NCBI GenBank assembly: GCA_902799655.1
Contig: CADCBH010000007.1
Coordinates: 92,778 to 156,777 of the forward strand
Source: an uncultured Bacteroidales bacterium
Lineage (GTDB): Bacteria; Bacteroidota; Bacteroidia; Bacteroidales; Bacteroidaceae
Direction of reading: 5' to 3'
Length of the DNA: 64,000 bases
In this document: piece after piece, positions 26,542 through 35,142 of the stretch
How the letters are laid out: the number at the start of each line of letters is the position of its first letter
How positions within the stretch are numbered: position 1 is the stretch's first letter
Made by a program: the position numbers and the translations under genes
Notes under the pieces: model-generated
What the model saw: the letters and a program-made list of their open reading frames with translations, nothing else
The model's database searches: none
Told to the model about the DNA's origin: nothing

Positions 26542-27537
26542 ATGTACGACTGTGGTAGAATAGCTATCATTGGCGGAGGTTCGTGGGCTACGGCCATTGC
26601 CAAGATTGTGGTAGGAAAAACCCATCACATCGGGTGGTATATGCGTCGCGACGACCGTATTGACGACTTCCGCCGTATGGGTCATAACCCCGCCTACCTG
26701 ACGAGTGTACATTTCAACATCGACGAGATATTCTTCTCCAGCGACCTCAACAAGATTGTCCAGCAGTACGACACGCTGGTCTTTGTCACACCATCGCCCT
26801 ATCTGAAGAGCCATCTCAAGAAATTGAAGACACGCATTCGCGACAAGTTCATCATCACAGCCATCAAAGGTATCGTACCTGATGAGAATCTCGTGTGTAG
26901 CGAGTATTTCCATCAGGTTTACGATGTACCCTACGAGAAGTTGGCGTGTATCGGTGGCCCCTCACATGCTGAGGAAGTGGCCCTTGAGCGCCTGAGCTAC
27001 CTGACGGTAGGCTGTGCTGATATCGAAAAGGCGCAGGCCTTTGCCGACATCATGACCAGCGACTATATCAAGACCAAGACATCCACTGATGTCATCGGCA
27101 TCGAATACTCTTCCGTACTGAAGAATGTCTATGCCATCGCAGCAGGTATCTGCAATGGTCTGAAATTTGGCGATAACTTCCAGGCTGTCCTCATGGCCAA
27201 TGCCGTCCAGGAGATGGCACGTTTTCTCAAGGTGGTACACCCCATCGAGCGCAACATTGTCGATAGCTGTTACCTGGGCGACCTTCTGGTGACTGGCTAC
27301 TCTAATTTCTCGCGCAACCGCACCTTTGGCACCATGATTGGCAAGGGTTACTCCGTCAAGTCGGCACAGATAGAGATGGAGATGATTGCCGAGGGCTATT
27401 TTGGCACCAAGTGTATGAAGGAGATCAACCGCCACTGCCACGTCAACATGCCCATCCTCGATGCGGTCTATAATATTCTATACGAACGTATCAGTCCGCA
27501 GATTGAAATCAAGCTATTGACTGACTCGTTCAGGTAA
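26542..27537 (+). CDS. gpsA: Glycerol-3-phosphate dehydrogenase [NAD(P)+]
   Basis: The enzyme reduces dihydroxyacetone phosphate to sn-glycerol 3-phosphate for phospholipids. The 331-residue protein has the nucleotide-binding GGGSWATA near residues 11-18, ITAIKGIVPDE, CIGGPSHAEEV and SVLKNVYAIAAGICNGLKFGDN, which holds the catalytic Lys. It is probably cotranscribed with lysS. Confidence 0.95.
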   Translation: MYDCGRIAIIGGGSWATAIAKIVVGKTHHIGWYMRRDDRIDDFRRMGHNPAYLTSVHFNIDEIFFSSDLNKIVQQYDTLVFVTPSPYLKSHLKKLKTRIRDKFIITAIKGIVPDENLVCSEYFHQVYDVPYEKLACIGGPSHAEEVALERLSYLTVGCADIEKAQAFADIMTSDYIKTKTSTDVIGIEYSSVLKNVYAIAAGICNGLKFGDNFQAVLMANAVQEMARFLKVVHPIERNIVDSCYLGDLLVTGYSNFSRNRTFGTMIGKGYSVKSAQIEMEMIAEGYFGTKCMKEINRHCHVNMPILDAVYNILYERISPQIEIKLLTDSFR

Positions 27538-27588
27538 AGCCTTAGAGTCAGAGACCACAAACAAGATAAACCTTTAACAACAACAGCG

Positions 27589-27735
27589 ATGTATCGGAGA
27601 CTTTACCTACTTATTATTGTTATAGCTATTCTGATGACGGGTTGTACCAGTAAAGGCAAAATGATAAAAGAAAGGCCGCTTGAGGGAAGTGATTCCAACG
27701 AGCGGTTCTTTTTTTCTGAAATCATTTGGCTATAA
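27589..27735 (+). CDS. Small lipoprotein of 48 residues
   Basis: An ATG at 27589 opens a 48-codon frame ending TAA at 27733. The N-terminus is a complete lipoprotein signal: two Arg, a hydrophobic core, and lipobox LMTGC with Cys19. The mature part would be only 30 residues, polar and then aromatic ([10 protein letters not shown]). Its 3' half coincides with an intrinsic terminator hairpin, so the codons there may be dictated by RNA structure. It resembles entericidin-type small lipoproteins only in architecture; no family is recognised and it may not be translated. Confidence 0.55.
   Translation: MYRRLYLLIIVIAILMTGCTSKGKMIKERPLEGSDSNERFFFSEIIWL
27676..27715 (+). terminator. Intrinsic terminator after lysS-gpsA, inside the small lipoprotein frame
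   Basis: CCGCTTG (27676-27682) pairs with CGAGCGG (27699-27705), and GGAA (27684-27687) with TTCC (27692-27695). TTCTTTTTTT follows at once. Confidence 0.8.
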
Positions 27736-27757
27736 CAATAAAATATCGTAACTTTGC
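27725..27757 (+). promoter_or_regulatory. Promoter for pgi
   Basis: TTTG at 27725-27728 and TAACTTTGC at 27749-27757 are 20 bases apart. The -33 element overlaps the last codons of the small lipoprotein. Confidence 0.8.
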
Positions 27758-27803
27758 AGTCTGTGACTACATATCAACAACAACAAACGATAAAAGAAGT
27801 ATT

Positions 27804-29156
27804 ATGAACAACATCAAACTTGACATTGCAAAGGCTGCATGCTTCCTGGAAGCTGGTGCAGTGAAAGCGTTCGAACCAAAGGTAAAGGCCGCCCAGCAGG
27901 CTCTTGAAGAGGGTACATGCCCAGGTAACGATTTCTTAGGATGGCTGCATCTGCCCAGCAGCATCACCCCACAGTTCCTCGACGAGATCCAGGCTGCAGC
28001 CAATACGCTGCGTGAGAAGTGCGAGGTAGTGGTAGTGGCTGGTATCGGCGGTAGCTATCTCGGTGCACGTGCTGTCATCGAGGCCCTTGGCAACTCTTTC
28101 GCATGGCTTATCCAGAGCAAGCAGAACCCTATCATCCTCTTTGCCGGCAACAATATCGGTGAGGACTATCTGGCAGAGATGACAGAGTATCTGAAAGGCA
28201 AGAAGTTTGGTATCATCAATATCTCTAAATCGGGTACAACAACTGAGACTGCGCTGACCTTCCGCCTGCTGAAGAAGCAGTGTGAGGCTCAGATGGGCAA
28301 GGAGGTGGCCAAGGAAGTCATTGTAGCCGTCACGGATGCCAAGCGCGGTGCTGCTCGCACATGTGCTGACAAGGAGGGTTACAAGAGCTTTATCATCCCC
28401 GACAATGTCGGTGGCCGTTTCTCAGTACTCACTCCTGTCGGTCTGCTGCCTATCGCTTGTGCCGGTTTCGACATCAAGGCGCTCGTTCAGGGTGCTGCCG
28501 ATATGGAGAAGGTCTGTGGCAAGGACGTGCCTTTCGAGGAGAACATCGCTGCACAGTATGCTGCCGTACGCAACGCCCTGTATGGCAAGGGCAAGAAGAT
28601 TGAGATTCTGGTGAACTACCAGCCCAAGCTGCACTTCATGAGCGAGTGGTGGAAGCAGCTCTACGGAGAGTCGGAGGGTAAGGATCAGAAGGGTATCTTC
28701 CCTGCCAGCGTAGATTTCACAACCGACCTGCACTCTATGGGACAGTGGATTCAGGAAGGCGAGCGCACCATCTTCGAGACTGTGATTAGCATCGAGGAGC
28801 CTGAGAAGAAGTTGCTCTTCCCAAGTGACGAGGAGAACCTGGACGGTTTGAACTTCCTTGCAGGCAAGCGTGTTGATGAGGTGAACAAGATGGCTGAGCT
28901 GGGTACCCGTCTGGCTCATGTCGATGGTGGTGTGCCCAACATCCGCGTCAGTGTCCCCAAACTCAACGAGTACTACCTCGGACAGATTATCTACTTCTTC
29001 GAGATTGCCTGTGGCATCAGTGGCAACGTGCTGGGTGTCAACCCATTCAACCAGCCTGGTGTGGAGGCCTACAAGAAGAATATGTTTGCCCTGCTCGACA
29101 AGCCTGGCTACGAAGAGGACAGCAAGGCCATCAAGGCTCGTCTGGCTAACGAGTAG
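27804..29156 (+). CDS. pgi: Glucose-6-phosphate isomerase
   Basis: The enzyme interconverts glucose 6-phosphate and fructose 6-phosphate. The 450-residue protein, a length typical of the Bacteroidota/Firmicutes form, shows [34 protein letters not shown] and the C-terminal [14 protein letters not shown]. The frame extends to 27726, but the promoter lies at 27725-27757, so the ATG at 27804 is the start. Confidence 0.97.
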   Translation: MNNIKLDIAKAACFLEAGAVKAFEPKVKAAQQALEEGTCPGNDFLGWLHLPSSITPQFLDEIQAAANTLREKCEVVVVAGIGGSYLGARAVIEALGNSFAWLIQSKQNPIILFAGNNIGEDYLAEMTEYLKGKKFGIINISKSGTTTETALTFRLLKKQCEAQMGKEVAKEVIVAVTDAKRGAARTCADKEGYKSFIIPDNVGGRFSVLTPVGLLPIACAGFDIKALVQGAADMEKVCGKDVPFEENIAAQYAAVRNALYGKGKKIEILVNYQPKLHFMSEWWKQLYGESEGKDQKGIFPASVDFTTDLHSMGQWIQEGERTIFETVISIEEPEKKLLFPSDEENLDGLNFLAGKRVDEVNKMAELGTRLAHVDGGVPNIRVSVPKLNEYYLGQIIYFFEIACGISGNVLGVNPFNQPGVEAYKKNMFALLDKPGYEEDSKAIKARLANE

Positions 29157-29158
29157 TC

Positions 29159-29190
29159 CTAGTAGCACTAGTAATACTAGTATCACTAGA
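29159..29190 (+). repeat. Nine-base tandem repeat CTAGTANNA
   Basis: Units CTAGTAGCA, CTAGTAATA, CTAGTATCA and a partial CTAGA fill the gap between pgi and the HAD gene. They place several stop codons in the spacer. Confidence 0.75.
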
Positions 29191-29192
29191 TA

Positions 29193-29930
29193 ATGGGAAA
29201 AGCTATTCAGCAATATTTAGAGAAACACGGCTTCGGGCAGTTTAGCCCGAAAGCCGTGCTTTTCGATATGGATGGCGTCATCTACGACTCGATGCGCAAC
29301 CATGCCACCTCGTGGCACGAGGCGATGGCTGACTACCAGATAGAGATGCCGCTAAGCGGTGCCTATGAGTATGAGGGTATGCGGGGCGTGGAGACTATCA
29401 AGGTGCTGACGCGCCAGCAATGGGGCGAAGCTGTCAGCGACGAAAAGGCCCGGGAGATGTACAACCATAAGTCTGCACTGTTTGCCGAACACTGCAAGGC
29501 AACGCCTGCAGTCATCATGCCTGGCATCAAGACGCTGATGCAGCACATCAAGGACATGGGAATGAAAATTTGTGTCGTGACAGGTAGCGGACAGCACACA
29601 CTGCTGGACAAATTACTGAGCGACTTCGACGGACTGTTGCACAAGGAGCTCATTGTCACTGCCTTTGACGTTACCCACGGCAAGCCCGATCCTGAACCAT
29701 ATATAATAGGTATGCGCAAATGTGCGGTGAATCCTTGGGAGGCCATCGTGGTAGAAAATGCCCCATTGGGCGTTCGTGCCGCTACTGCAGCCCACTGCTT
29801 TACCATAGCCGTCAATACTGGTCCCCTACCCAATGAGATGCTCGCCAAAGAGGGGGCCGACCTCATCTATCCCAAGATGACGGCACTGAGCGATGATTGG
29901 AAATCATTGATGACGATGGTCGATGATTAG
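29193..29930 (+). CDS. HAD-family hydrolase, beta-phosphoglucomutase-like
   Basis: This 245-residue protein belongs to HAD subfamily I with an alpha-helical cap. Motif I is FDMDGVIYD with Asp25 and Asp27, motif II CVVTGSG, the Lys motif HGKPDPEPY, and VVENAPLGVRAA for the metal site. It is a phosphatase or phosphomutase on a sugar phosphate; the substrate cannot be told. It is probably cotranscribed with pgi and overlaps the convergent DUF4738 gene by four bases. Confidence 0.85.
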   Translation: MGKAIQQYLEKHGFGQFSPKAVLFDMDGVIYDSMRNHATSWHEAMADYQIEMPLSGAYEYEGMRGVETIKVLTRQQWGEAVSDEKAREMYNHKSALFAEHCKATPAVIMPGIKTLMQHIKDMGMKICVVTGSGQHTLLDKLLSDFDGLLHKELIVTAFDVTHGKPDPEPYIIGMRKCAVNPWEAIVVENAPLGVRAATAAHCFTIAVNTGPLPNEMLAKEGADLIYPKMTALSDDWKSLMTMVDD

Positions 29931-30520
29931 ACGCCGTCATCATCAGAATCGTCATTCGAAGCCTGCTTCACCTGATCCTCAGCAGCAGTATCCATCTGCG
30001 TGTCGCGCTTGATGGTCAGTTCGCCCATGCGTGACAGTCGGATAATCAAAGGAATATACTCGTCACTCTGGGGATGAGCAACACTGGCGGCAAATACCAA
30101 CCAGTCGCCATCGACCTTGTCGAAGACCAAGCCCTCGAAGACTCCCGTGGTATTAAAGTCATCATCCAGATACTGCGCCAAATTCTTCTTCGTAAATGTA
30201 CGCTTGAAGAATACCGAACCGTCCTTGCGCGTCACTGACAGTTGGAACACATTGTCTACAAACTTCTGACCCATCTCGTCCTTCACTGTAGGCAGCGAGT
30301 CACTAGGCTGGCGGCTGATAGAGACGTAATAGGTCTTGCCAATCCATGAAACCTCCTTCTCATCGATATAGGGTTGCATACGTATGGGAGCCTTTGGCTG
30401 TACCTTGACAATGCGAGGTGCAATGATATCCTCACTCTTTTTCTTACTTCCACAGGCGGTTAGCGTAACAACCGTTCCTGCCAAAAGCATCGCTGCAAGT
30501 ATCTGCTTCATGATCTTCAT
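29927..30520 (-). CDS. DUF4738 family lipoprotein
   Basis: This protein of about 197 residues has a lipoprotein signal ending TLTACG, so it is lipid-anchored in the envelope. The rest matches the DUF4738 family of Bacteroidales: YYVSISRQPSDSLPTV, then a beta-rich region ending IPLIIRLSRMGELTIKRD. The C-terminus is Asp-rich. Function unknown. The ATG at 30520 follows the promoter; the ATG at 30511 is equally possible. Confidence 0.75.
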   Translation of the reverse strand: MKIMKQILAAMLLAGTVVTLTACGSKKKSEDIIAPRIVKVQPKAPIRMQPYIDEKEVSWIGKTYYVSISRQPSDSLPTVKDEMGQKFVDNVFQLSVTRKDGSVFFKRTFTKKNLAQYLDDDFNTTGVFEGLVFDKVDGDWLVFAASVAHPQSDEYIPLIIRLSRMGELTIKRDTQMDTAAEDQVKQASNDDSDDDGV

Positions 30521-30535
30521 CTTTATGTTGATGAT

Positions 30536-30567
30536 GCAAAAGTACAAAATATCCTCGAAACCTGCAA
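30536..30567 (-). promoter_or_regulatory. Promoter for the DUF4738 lipoprotein
   Basis: On the minus strand TTG (30567-30565) and TACTTTTGC (30544-30536) are 20 bases apart. Confidence 0.75.
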
Positions 30568-30589
30568 GGAAATAGGAGTAAAAATGGTA

Positions 30590-31258
30590 TTATAGCCTGA
30601 CCCAGTCATCAACATACAGGCAGTCACCAACAACATGGAAGCGGATATCGTAACCCATGAAGGGCATGCCATACTGCCGTGAGGCATCATCCTGATAGTG
30701 CGGACGAGGATCGAGTGAGAGCGTTTCAATGAGCACTTTAGTGTCTTTCGCTGACAACACCGTCCTAAATGCATCGGGCACCACGACCTGCAGACGCTGC
30801 CACTGATGGCTGTCAGTGAAACCTCCACGTGCATCGGGATGACTGTCAACATAGGCCAGATAGGGTTTGATGTCGTAAATGGGCGTGCCATCCATCAGGT
30901 CAGCACCCAGCACCTCAATACATGGCACCGACACGTCAACCTTGGCAATACGTACCGACGAGAGCCCTAGATTGTTGGGACGGAAAGGTGAGCGCGAGGC
31001 CCATACCCCGACCCGCTCATTGCCACCCAACAGTGGCGGACGTACCGTAGGATGCTTCTCGGCATCCACATGCTCGGAAAATCCCCATACCAGCCAAAGG
31101 TAGTCGAAGGCATCGAGGCCACGGAGTGCCTCGGGCTTGGCATATTTGGGCACAAAAGCAATTGTGCCTGACAATGTCGTGACGATACCACTCTGACGGG
31201 GAATGCCGAATTTCGACGTCAATGGTGAACGGAAATAAGCGATTGGTTCAATATTCAT
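30590..31258 (-). CDS. trmO: tRNA (N6-threonylcarbamoyladenosine37-N6)-methyltransferase TrmO
   Basis: The enzyme methylates t6A37 in tRNA-Thr using SAM. The 222-residue protein has the TsaA/YaeB beta-barrel signatures SRSPFRPNNLGLSSVRI and DLMDGTPIYDIKPYL. The frame is open to 31330, but a -7 element at 31270-31263 sits upstream of the ATG at 31258 (MNIEPIAYF), which matches the family start. Confidence 0.92.
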   Translation of the reverse strand: MNIEPIAYFRSPLTSKFGIPRQSGIVTTLSGTIAFVPKYAKPEALRGLDAFDYLWLVWGFSEHVDAEKHPTVRPPLLGGNERVGVWASRSPFRPNNLGLSSVRIAKVDVSVPCIEVLGADLMDGTPIYDIKPYLAYVDSHPDARGGFTDSHQWQRLQVVVPDAFRTVLSAKDTKVLIETLSLDPRPHYQDDASRQYGMPFMGYDIRFHVVGDCLYVDDWVRL

Positions 31259-31262
31259 GCTA

Positions 31263-31270
31263 CAAAAATA
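31263..31270 (-). promoter_or_regulatory. Possible -7 element of the trmO promoter
   Basis: TATTTTTG on the minus strand, ending only four bases before the trmO ATG. No -33 element is clear. Confidence 0.45.
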
Positions 31271-31316
31271 CAAAAAATTATTGAAGAAGGAAGAATTATC
31301 GTATGCGAGAGCAATT

Positions 31317-31344
31317 TTTTCACTTTTCACTCTTCACTTTTCAC
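31317..31344 (+). repeat. Heptanucleotide array, TTTTCAC x4 with one variant unit
   Basis: Units TTTTCAC, TTTTCAC, TCTTCAC and TTTTCAC lie between the divergent trmO and permease promoters. The arrangement copies that at 17931-17958. Confidence 0.9.
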
Positions 31345-31353
31345 TTATTTTAG

Positions 31354-31362
31354 TATCTTTGC
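31354..31362 (+). promoter_or_regulatory. -7 element of the permease promoter
   Basis: TATCTTTGC, nine bases after the heptad array and only seven bases before the ATG at 31370, so the mRNA should have almost no leader. Confidence 0.7.
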
Positions 31363-31369
31363 AGGCGTT

Positions 31370-32464
31370 ATGGAACAGAAGAAGATTACTTTCGACAGTT
31401 TTATACGTAGCATGATGGGAGTTATCATTGTTGTTGGTCTTGTCATGTTGCTTCAGCAGTTGAGCGGTGTCCTGCTGCCTTTCTTTTTGGCGTGGCTCAT
31501 CGCCTACTTGCTATTCCCATTGGTAAAATTCTTCCAATACAAGTGCCATCTGCGCTTCCGTATCGTGGGCATTCTCTGTGCATTCCTGCTCGTAGGCGGT
31601 GTGCTCACAGGACTCTTCCTGCTGATGATTCCTCCCATGATAGAAGAGGGAACACGCGTCAAAGACCTATTGGTCGACTATCTTTCACGCGACACCTTTA
31701 TGAGTAATATTCCCAACATGATTGAGGAGTATATCCACAATAATATGAGTCGCGAAGACATCGTCGCCATGATTACTCAGGACGGTTTTATCGACACTAT
31801 CAAGCAGACGATTCCGAAAATCTGGAATGTTGTCGCCCAGTCGTTCAACCTGCTGTCGAGTGTATTTACGCTAACCATGATGCTGCTCTATACGCTGTTT
31901 ATCCTGCTGGACTACGAGCAGTTCTCTGAAGGTTGGGTACTCATGGTGCCCCGCCGCTACCGCAAGATTGCCACTCAGTTGGTTAGCGATGTAGAACAGG
32001 GTATGAACAAATATTTTCGCGGACAGGGCTGTGTGGCCTTGTGCGTAGGTGTGCTGTTCAGCATCGGTTTTCTGATTATCGACTTCCCGATGGCTATAGG
32101 TCTGGGCATGTTTATCGGATTGCTCAACATGGTGCCTTACCTACAGCTGATTGGCTTTGTACCTGCTATCATTCTGGCAGTGGTCAAGGCAGCCGATACT
32201 GGTCAGGACTTCTGGCTGATCATGCTTTCCGTACTCATCGTCTTTGCCGTGGTACAGACCATCCAGGATACCATCCTCACACCAAAGATTATGGGTAAGG
32301 TGATGGGCCTCAACTCGGCCATCATCCTGCTGTCGCTCTCTATCTGGGGCGCACTGCTGGGCATTCTAGGTATGGTCATCGCTCTGCCGCTGACCACGCT
32401 GCTTATCACCTACTACCAAAAATATATCATAGACCGACAGCATATTGAACAACAATCATCATAA
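31370..32464 (+). CDS. AI-2E family transporter (PerM/YdiK-like permease)
   Basis: This 364-residue inner membrane protein has about eight membrane helices: two pairs at the N-terminus, a long extracytoplasmic loop (about 95-150), then helices ending in the conserved Q-x-x-x-P-x-I/L-x-G region (QDTILTPKIMGKVMGLN). Members export small molecules or exchange Na+/H+; the AI-2 label comes from TqsA and is not proof of substrate. Confidence 0.88.
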   Translation: MEQKKITFDSFIRSMMGVIIVVGLVMLLQQLSGVLLPFFLAWLIAYLLFPLVKFFQYKCHLRFRIVGILCAFLLVGGVLTGLFLLMIPPMIEEGTRVKDLLVDYLSRDTFMSNIPNMIEEYIHNNMSREDIVAMITQDGFIDTIKQTIPKIWNVVAQSFNLLSSVFTLTMMLLYTLFILLDYEQFSEGWVLMVPRRYRKIATQLVSDVEQGMNKYFRGQGCVALCVGVLFSIGFLIIDFPMAIGLGMFIGLLNMVPYLQLIGFVPAIILAVVKAADTGQDFWLIMLSVLIVFAVVQTIQDTILTPKIMGKVMGLNSAIILLSLSIWGALLGILGMVIALPLTTLLITYYQKYIIDRQHIEQQSS

Positions 32465-32485
32465 ATCAATAAAACAATTCGCGCA

Positions 32486-33568
32486 ATGACAAACAGACTT
32501 TTTCGTCGCGCCACATTGGCCGTATTGCTGGCCGTTTTCAGCAGTACCGCAGCCATGGGGCAACAAGAGTCCACAACGGACAATGATTTACTGAAAGACC
32601 TAGCCAGCCGACTTAACTTTCATGGCTATGCACAGGGTGGTTTTAACTACACGCACAAGGGTGGCGAAGACAACCAGACCTTCGAGCTCAAGCGTATCCT
32701 CTTCTGGGCTGACGCCCAAATAACCGACCGGTGGTCATTTCTCTTCATGCACGATTTCTCGAGTGTCGTACAGGAGTTCTATACCGACTATCGCGTCACC
32801 AACAACAAGGCGCTGACCGTTCGCCTTGGACAGTTTAAAAACGGTCTCTCCTATGAAAATCCCCTTTCACCCACTTCTATGGAAGCCATCGACGTCTATT
32901 CCGAGGGCGTCACCTACCTGACGGGCTGTGGCAGTGACCCCCTGCTGGGTGTTCAGTATGGCCGTGATCTGGGCCTCTCACTTTCTGGTGAGACCAACAA
33001 CGGTCTTCTGCGCTATGAGGTGGACATCATGAACGGACAGGGCATCAACAAGAAAGACGGCAACAAGGAGAAGGACTTCATTGGTCGTCTGGAATTCCGT
33101 CCTACCAAGGGCCTCAACATCGTTGCTACAGGACAGATTGGTCGCGGCCATGCGATTGCCACCTCGATATACAACCCGGATATCGCAATAGATGAGAACT
33201 ACAAGCGCAACCGCTGGACAATAGGTTTCGACTACAAATCCAGTGATTTCAACGTACACGGAGAGTATCTGGAGGGTAAGGATGGTGACGTCACTAGCCG
33301 TGGTGCATATCTGACTGGTAATATTCCTTTGGGCAAAGGCATTGACGTCATTGGAAGCTACGACTTCTTCAATTTTAACACCACGCTGGGCATGGATCAG
33401 CATAAAGCGATTGCAGGTTTGCAATACTGGTTTTACAAGAAGTGCCGTTTCCAAGTGCAATACGTCTACAAAAGTGCCTACACCACCAAGACCGAATTCA
33501 TCCATGGTGCCAATCACGCCATCATGGCACAGATGCAGATTCGTCTGGACTATACAGGCAAGAAGTGA
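32486..33568 (+). CDS. Outer membrane porin, phosphate-selective porin O/P type
   Basis: The 360-residue protein has a signal peptide (about 1-26, ...AAMGQ) and a beta-barrel with alternating aromatic strands. LRLGQFK-type (VRLGQFKNGLSYENP) and ELKRILFWADAQI segments fit the porin O/P family. It may supply substrate to the symporter encoded 23 bases downstream; the substrate is unknown. Confidence 0.8.
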   Translation: MTNRLFRRATLAVLLAVFSSTAAMGQQESTTDNDLLKDLASRLNFHGYAQGGFNYTHKGGEDNQTFELKRILFWADAQITDRWSFLFMHDFSSVVQEFYTDYRVTNNKALTVRLGQFKNGLSYENPLSPTSMEAIDVYSEGVTYLTGCGSDPLLGVQYGRDLGLSLSGETNNGLLRYEVDIMNGQGINKKDGNKEKDFIGRLEFRPTKGLNIVATGQIGRGHAIATSIYNPDIAIDENYKRNRWTIGFDYKSSDFNVHGEYLEGKDGDVTSRGAYLTGNIPLGKGIDVIGSYDFFNFNTTLGMDQHKAIAGLQYWFYKKCRFQVQYVYKSAYTTKTEFIHGANHAIMAQMQIRLDYTGKK

Positions 33569-33591
33569 CAAGTGAAAAGGAATTATAAGAG

Positions 33592-35112
33592 ATGATTATC
33601 AAAATATTACTGACCCTCATCTTTCTGGCCGTGATGGTGGGTGTAGGCGTGTACTCACGCAAACAGGCCAGCAGTGTCGATGGCTTTGTCTTGGGCGGAC
33701 GTTCGGTAGGTCCGTGGCTAACGGCCTTTGCGTTCGGCACGAGTTATTTCTCGGCAGTGGTATTCGTAGGCTATGCCGGACAGTTTGGATGGAAATATGG
33801 TCTATCATCAGCATGGATTGGCATCGGCAACGCTATCATCGGCTCATTGCTGGCCTGGCTCATTCTGGGACGCCGTACCAAACTGATGACGCAACATATC
33901 GAATCCCGCACCATGCCTGACTTCTTTGGCACCCGATTCAGCAGTCAGGGACTACGCGTGGTGGCCAGCGTCATTGCCTTCGTATTCCTCATTCCCTATA
34001 CCGCTGGTGTCTATAGCGGTATCTCGCGACTTTTTGAGATGGGTTTCGACATTCCCTATGAATATTGCGTGGTCATCATGTCGATTCTGACAGCCGTCTA
34101 CGTAATCATCGGCGGCTACAAAGCTACTGCCATGAATGACTTCATACAGGGTATCATCATGCTCTTCGGCATTGTGGCTGTCATTCTGGCAGTATTGAAT
34201 GCACAGGGCGGTCTGACTGCGGCAGTCGACAAGCTGGCAATGATTCCATCAGATGCCGACCCCACCGCCAATGGTGGCTTCGCCTCGTGGTTCGGTCCTG
34301 ATCCTTGGGGACTGCTGGGTGTGGTGATTCTCACCTCCTTGGGTACCATGGGATTGCCTCAGATGGTGGGTAAGTTCTATTCCATCTCCGACGAGAGCGC
34401 TATCACGCGCGGCACCGTTATCTCGACTATTTTTGCCTTCATCGTAGCAGGCGGTTGCTACTTCCTCGGTGGTTTCGGCCGTCTCTACGACCCCGTGATT
34501 GGTGCAAACGGCAAGATTGCCTTCGACAGTATCGTACCAGCCATGCTCGTCACACTGCCAGACGCACTCATTGCTCTTGTTGTACTTCTGGTGCTCAGTG
34601 CCTCGATGTCAACACTGGCCTCACTGGTGCTCACATCGAGTTCAACAATGACACTCGACCTCATTTATCGTGATAAGAAGTCATTACCGGGCGAGGTAGA
34701 GGACGGTACTATCGATGATATTGTAGCCGAGAAAATAGAGCGTCGCAAGGTAGTAGTGATGCGCGTACTCATCATGTTCTTTATCGCTATCTCACTGCTT
34801 ATCGCCTTGAATCCTCCCACCTTCATCGCCCAGCTGATGGGAATCTCATGGGGTGCACTGGCTGGTGCTTTCTTGGCTCCCTTCATGCTGGGACTCTACT
34901 GGCGCGGTGTGACAACAGCCAGCGTATGGGCTTGCTTTGGCTGGGGTGTCGGTCTCACCGTCATCAATATGCTCGCAGGGAATCCCATCAACCCCATTAA
35001 CTGTGGTGCCATTGCCATGATTGGCGGATTCCCTGTCGTATGGCTAGTCAGCCTATTTAGCCCGAAGATGAACCGCGAAACGGTAGAAAAGATCTTCGAG
35101 TGCTATCTATGA
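33592..35112 (+). CDS. Sodium:solute symporter (SSS family)
   Basis: This inner membrane cotransporter has 506 residues and about thirteen helices. Family signatures are SSAWIGIGNAIIGSLLAW, the GGYKATAMNDFIQG stretch and GTMGLPQMVGKFYSI. Substrates in this family include sugars, amino acids and vitamins and cannot be read here. It lies downstream of a porin and converges with the GH2 gene, so sugar uptake is plausible but unproven. Confidence 0.9.
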   Translation: MIIKILLTLIFLAVMVGVGVYSRKQASSVDGFVLGGRSVGPWLTAFAFGTSYFSAVVFVGYAGQFGWKYGLSSAWIGIGNAIIGSLLAWLILGRRTKLMTQHIESRTMPDFFGTRFSSQGLRVVASVIAFVFLIPYTAGVYSGISRLFEMGFDIPYEYCVVIMSILTAVYVIIGGYKATAMNDFIQGIIMLFGIVAVILAVLNAQGGLTAAVDKLAMIPSDADPTANGGFASWFGPDPWGLLGVVILTSLGTMGLPQMVGKFYSISDESAITRGTVISTIFAFIVAGGCYFLGGFGRLYDPVIGANGKIAFDSIVPAMLVTLPDALIALVVLLVLSASMSTLASLVLTSSSTMTLDLIYRDKKSLPGEVEDGTIDDIVAEKIERRKVVVMRVLIMFFIAISLLIALNPPTFIAQLMGISWGALAGAFLAPFMLGLYWRGVTTASVWACFGWGVGLTVINMLAGNPINPINCGAIAMIGGFPVVWLVSLFSPKMNRETVEKIFECYL

Positions 35113-35142
35113 TGGATGATGTAAGATATAAGAAGTAAGAGA

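Noticed and set aside
28422-29213. 263-codon minus-strand frame across pgi
   Set aside because: It is a shadow of pgi rich in Leu and Val with no family match.
35113-35142. Terminator between the symporter and GH2
   Set aside because: The 30-base gap holds no stem of useful length or T run.
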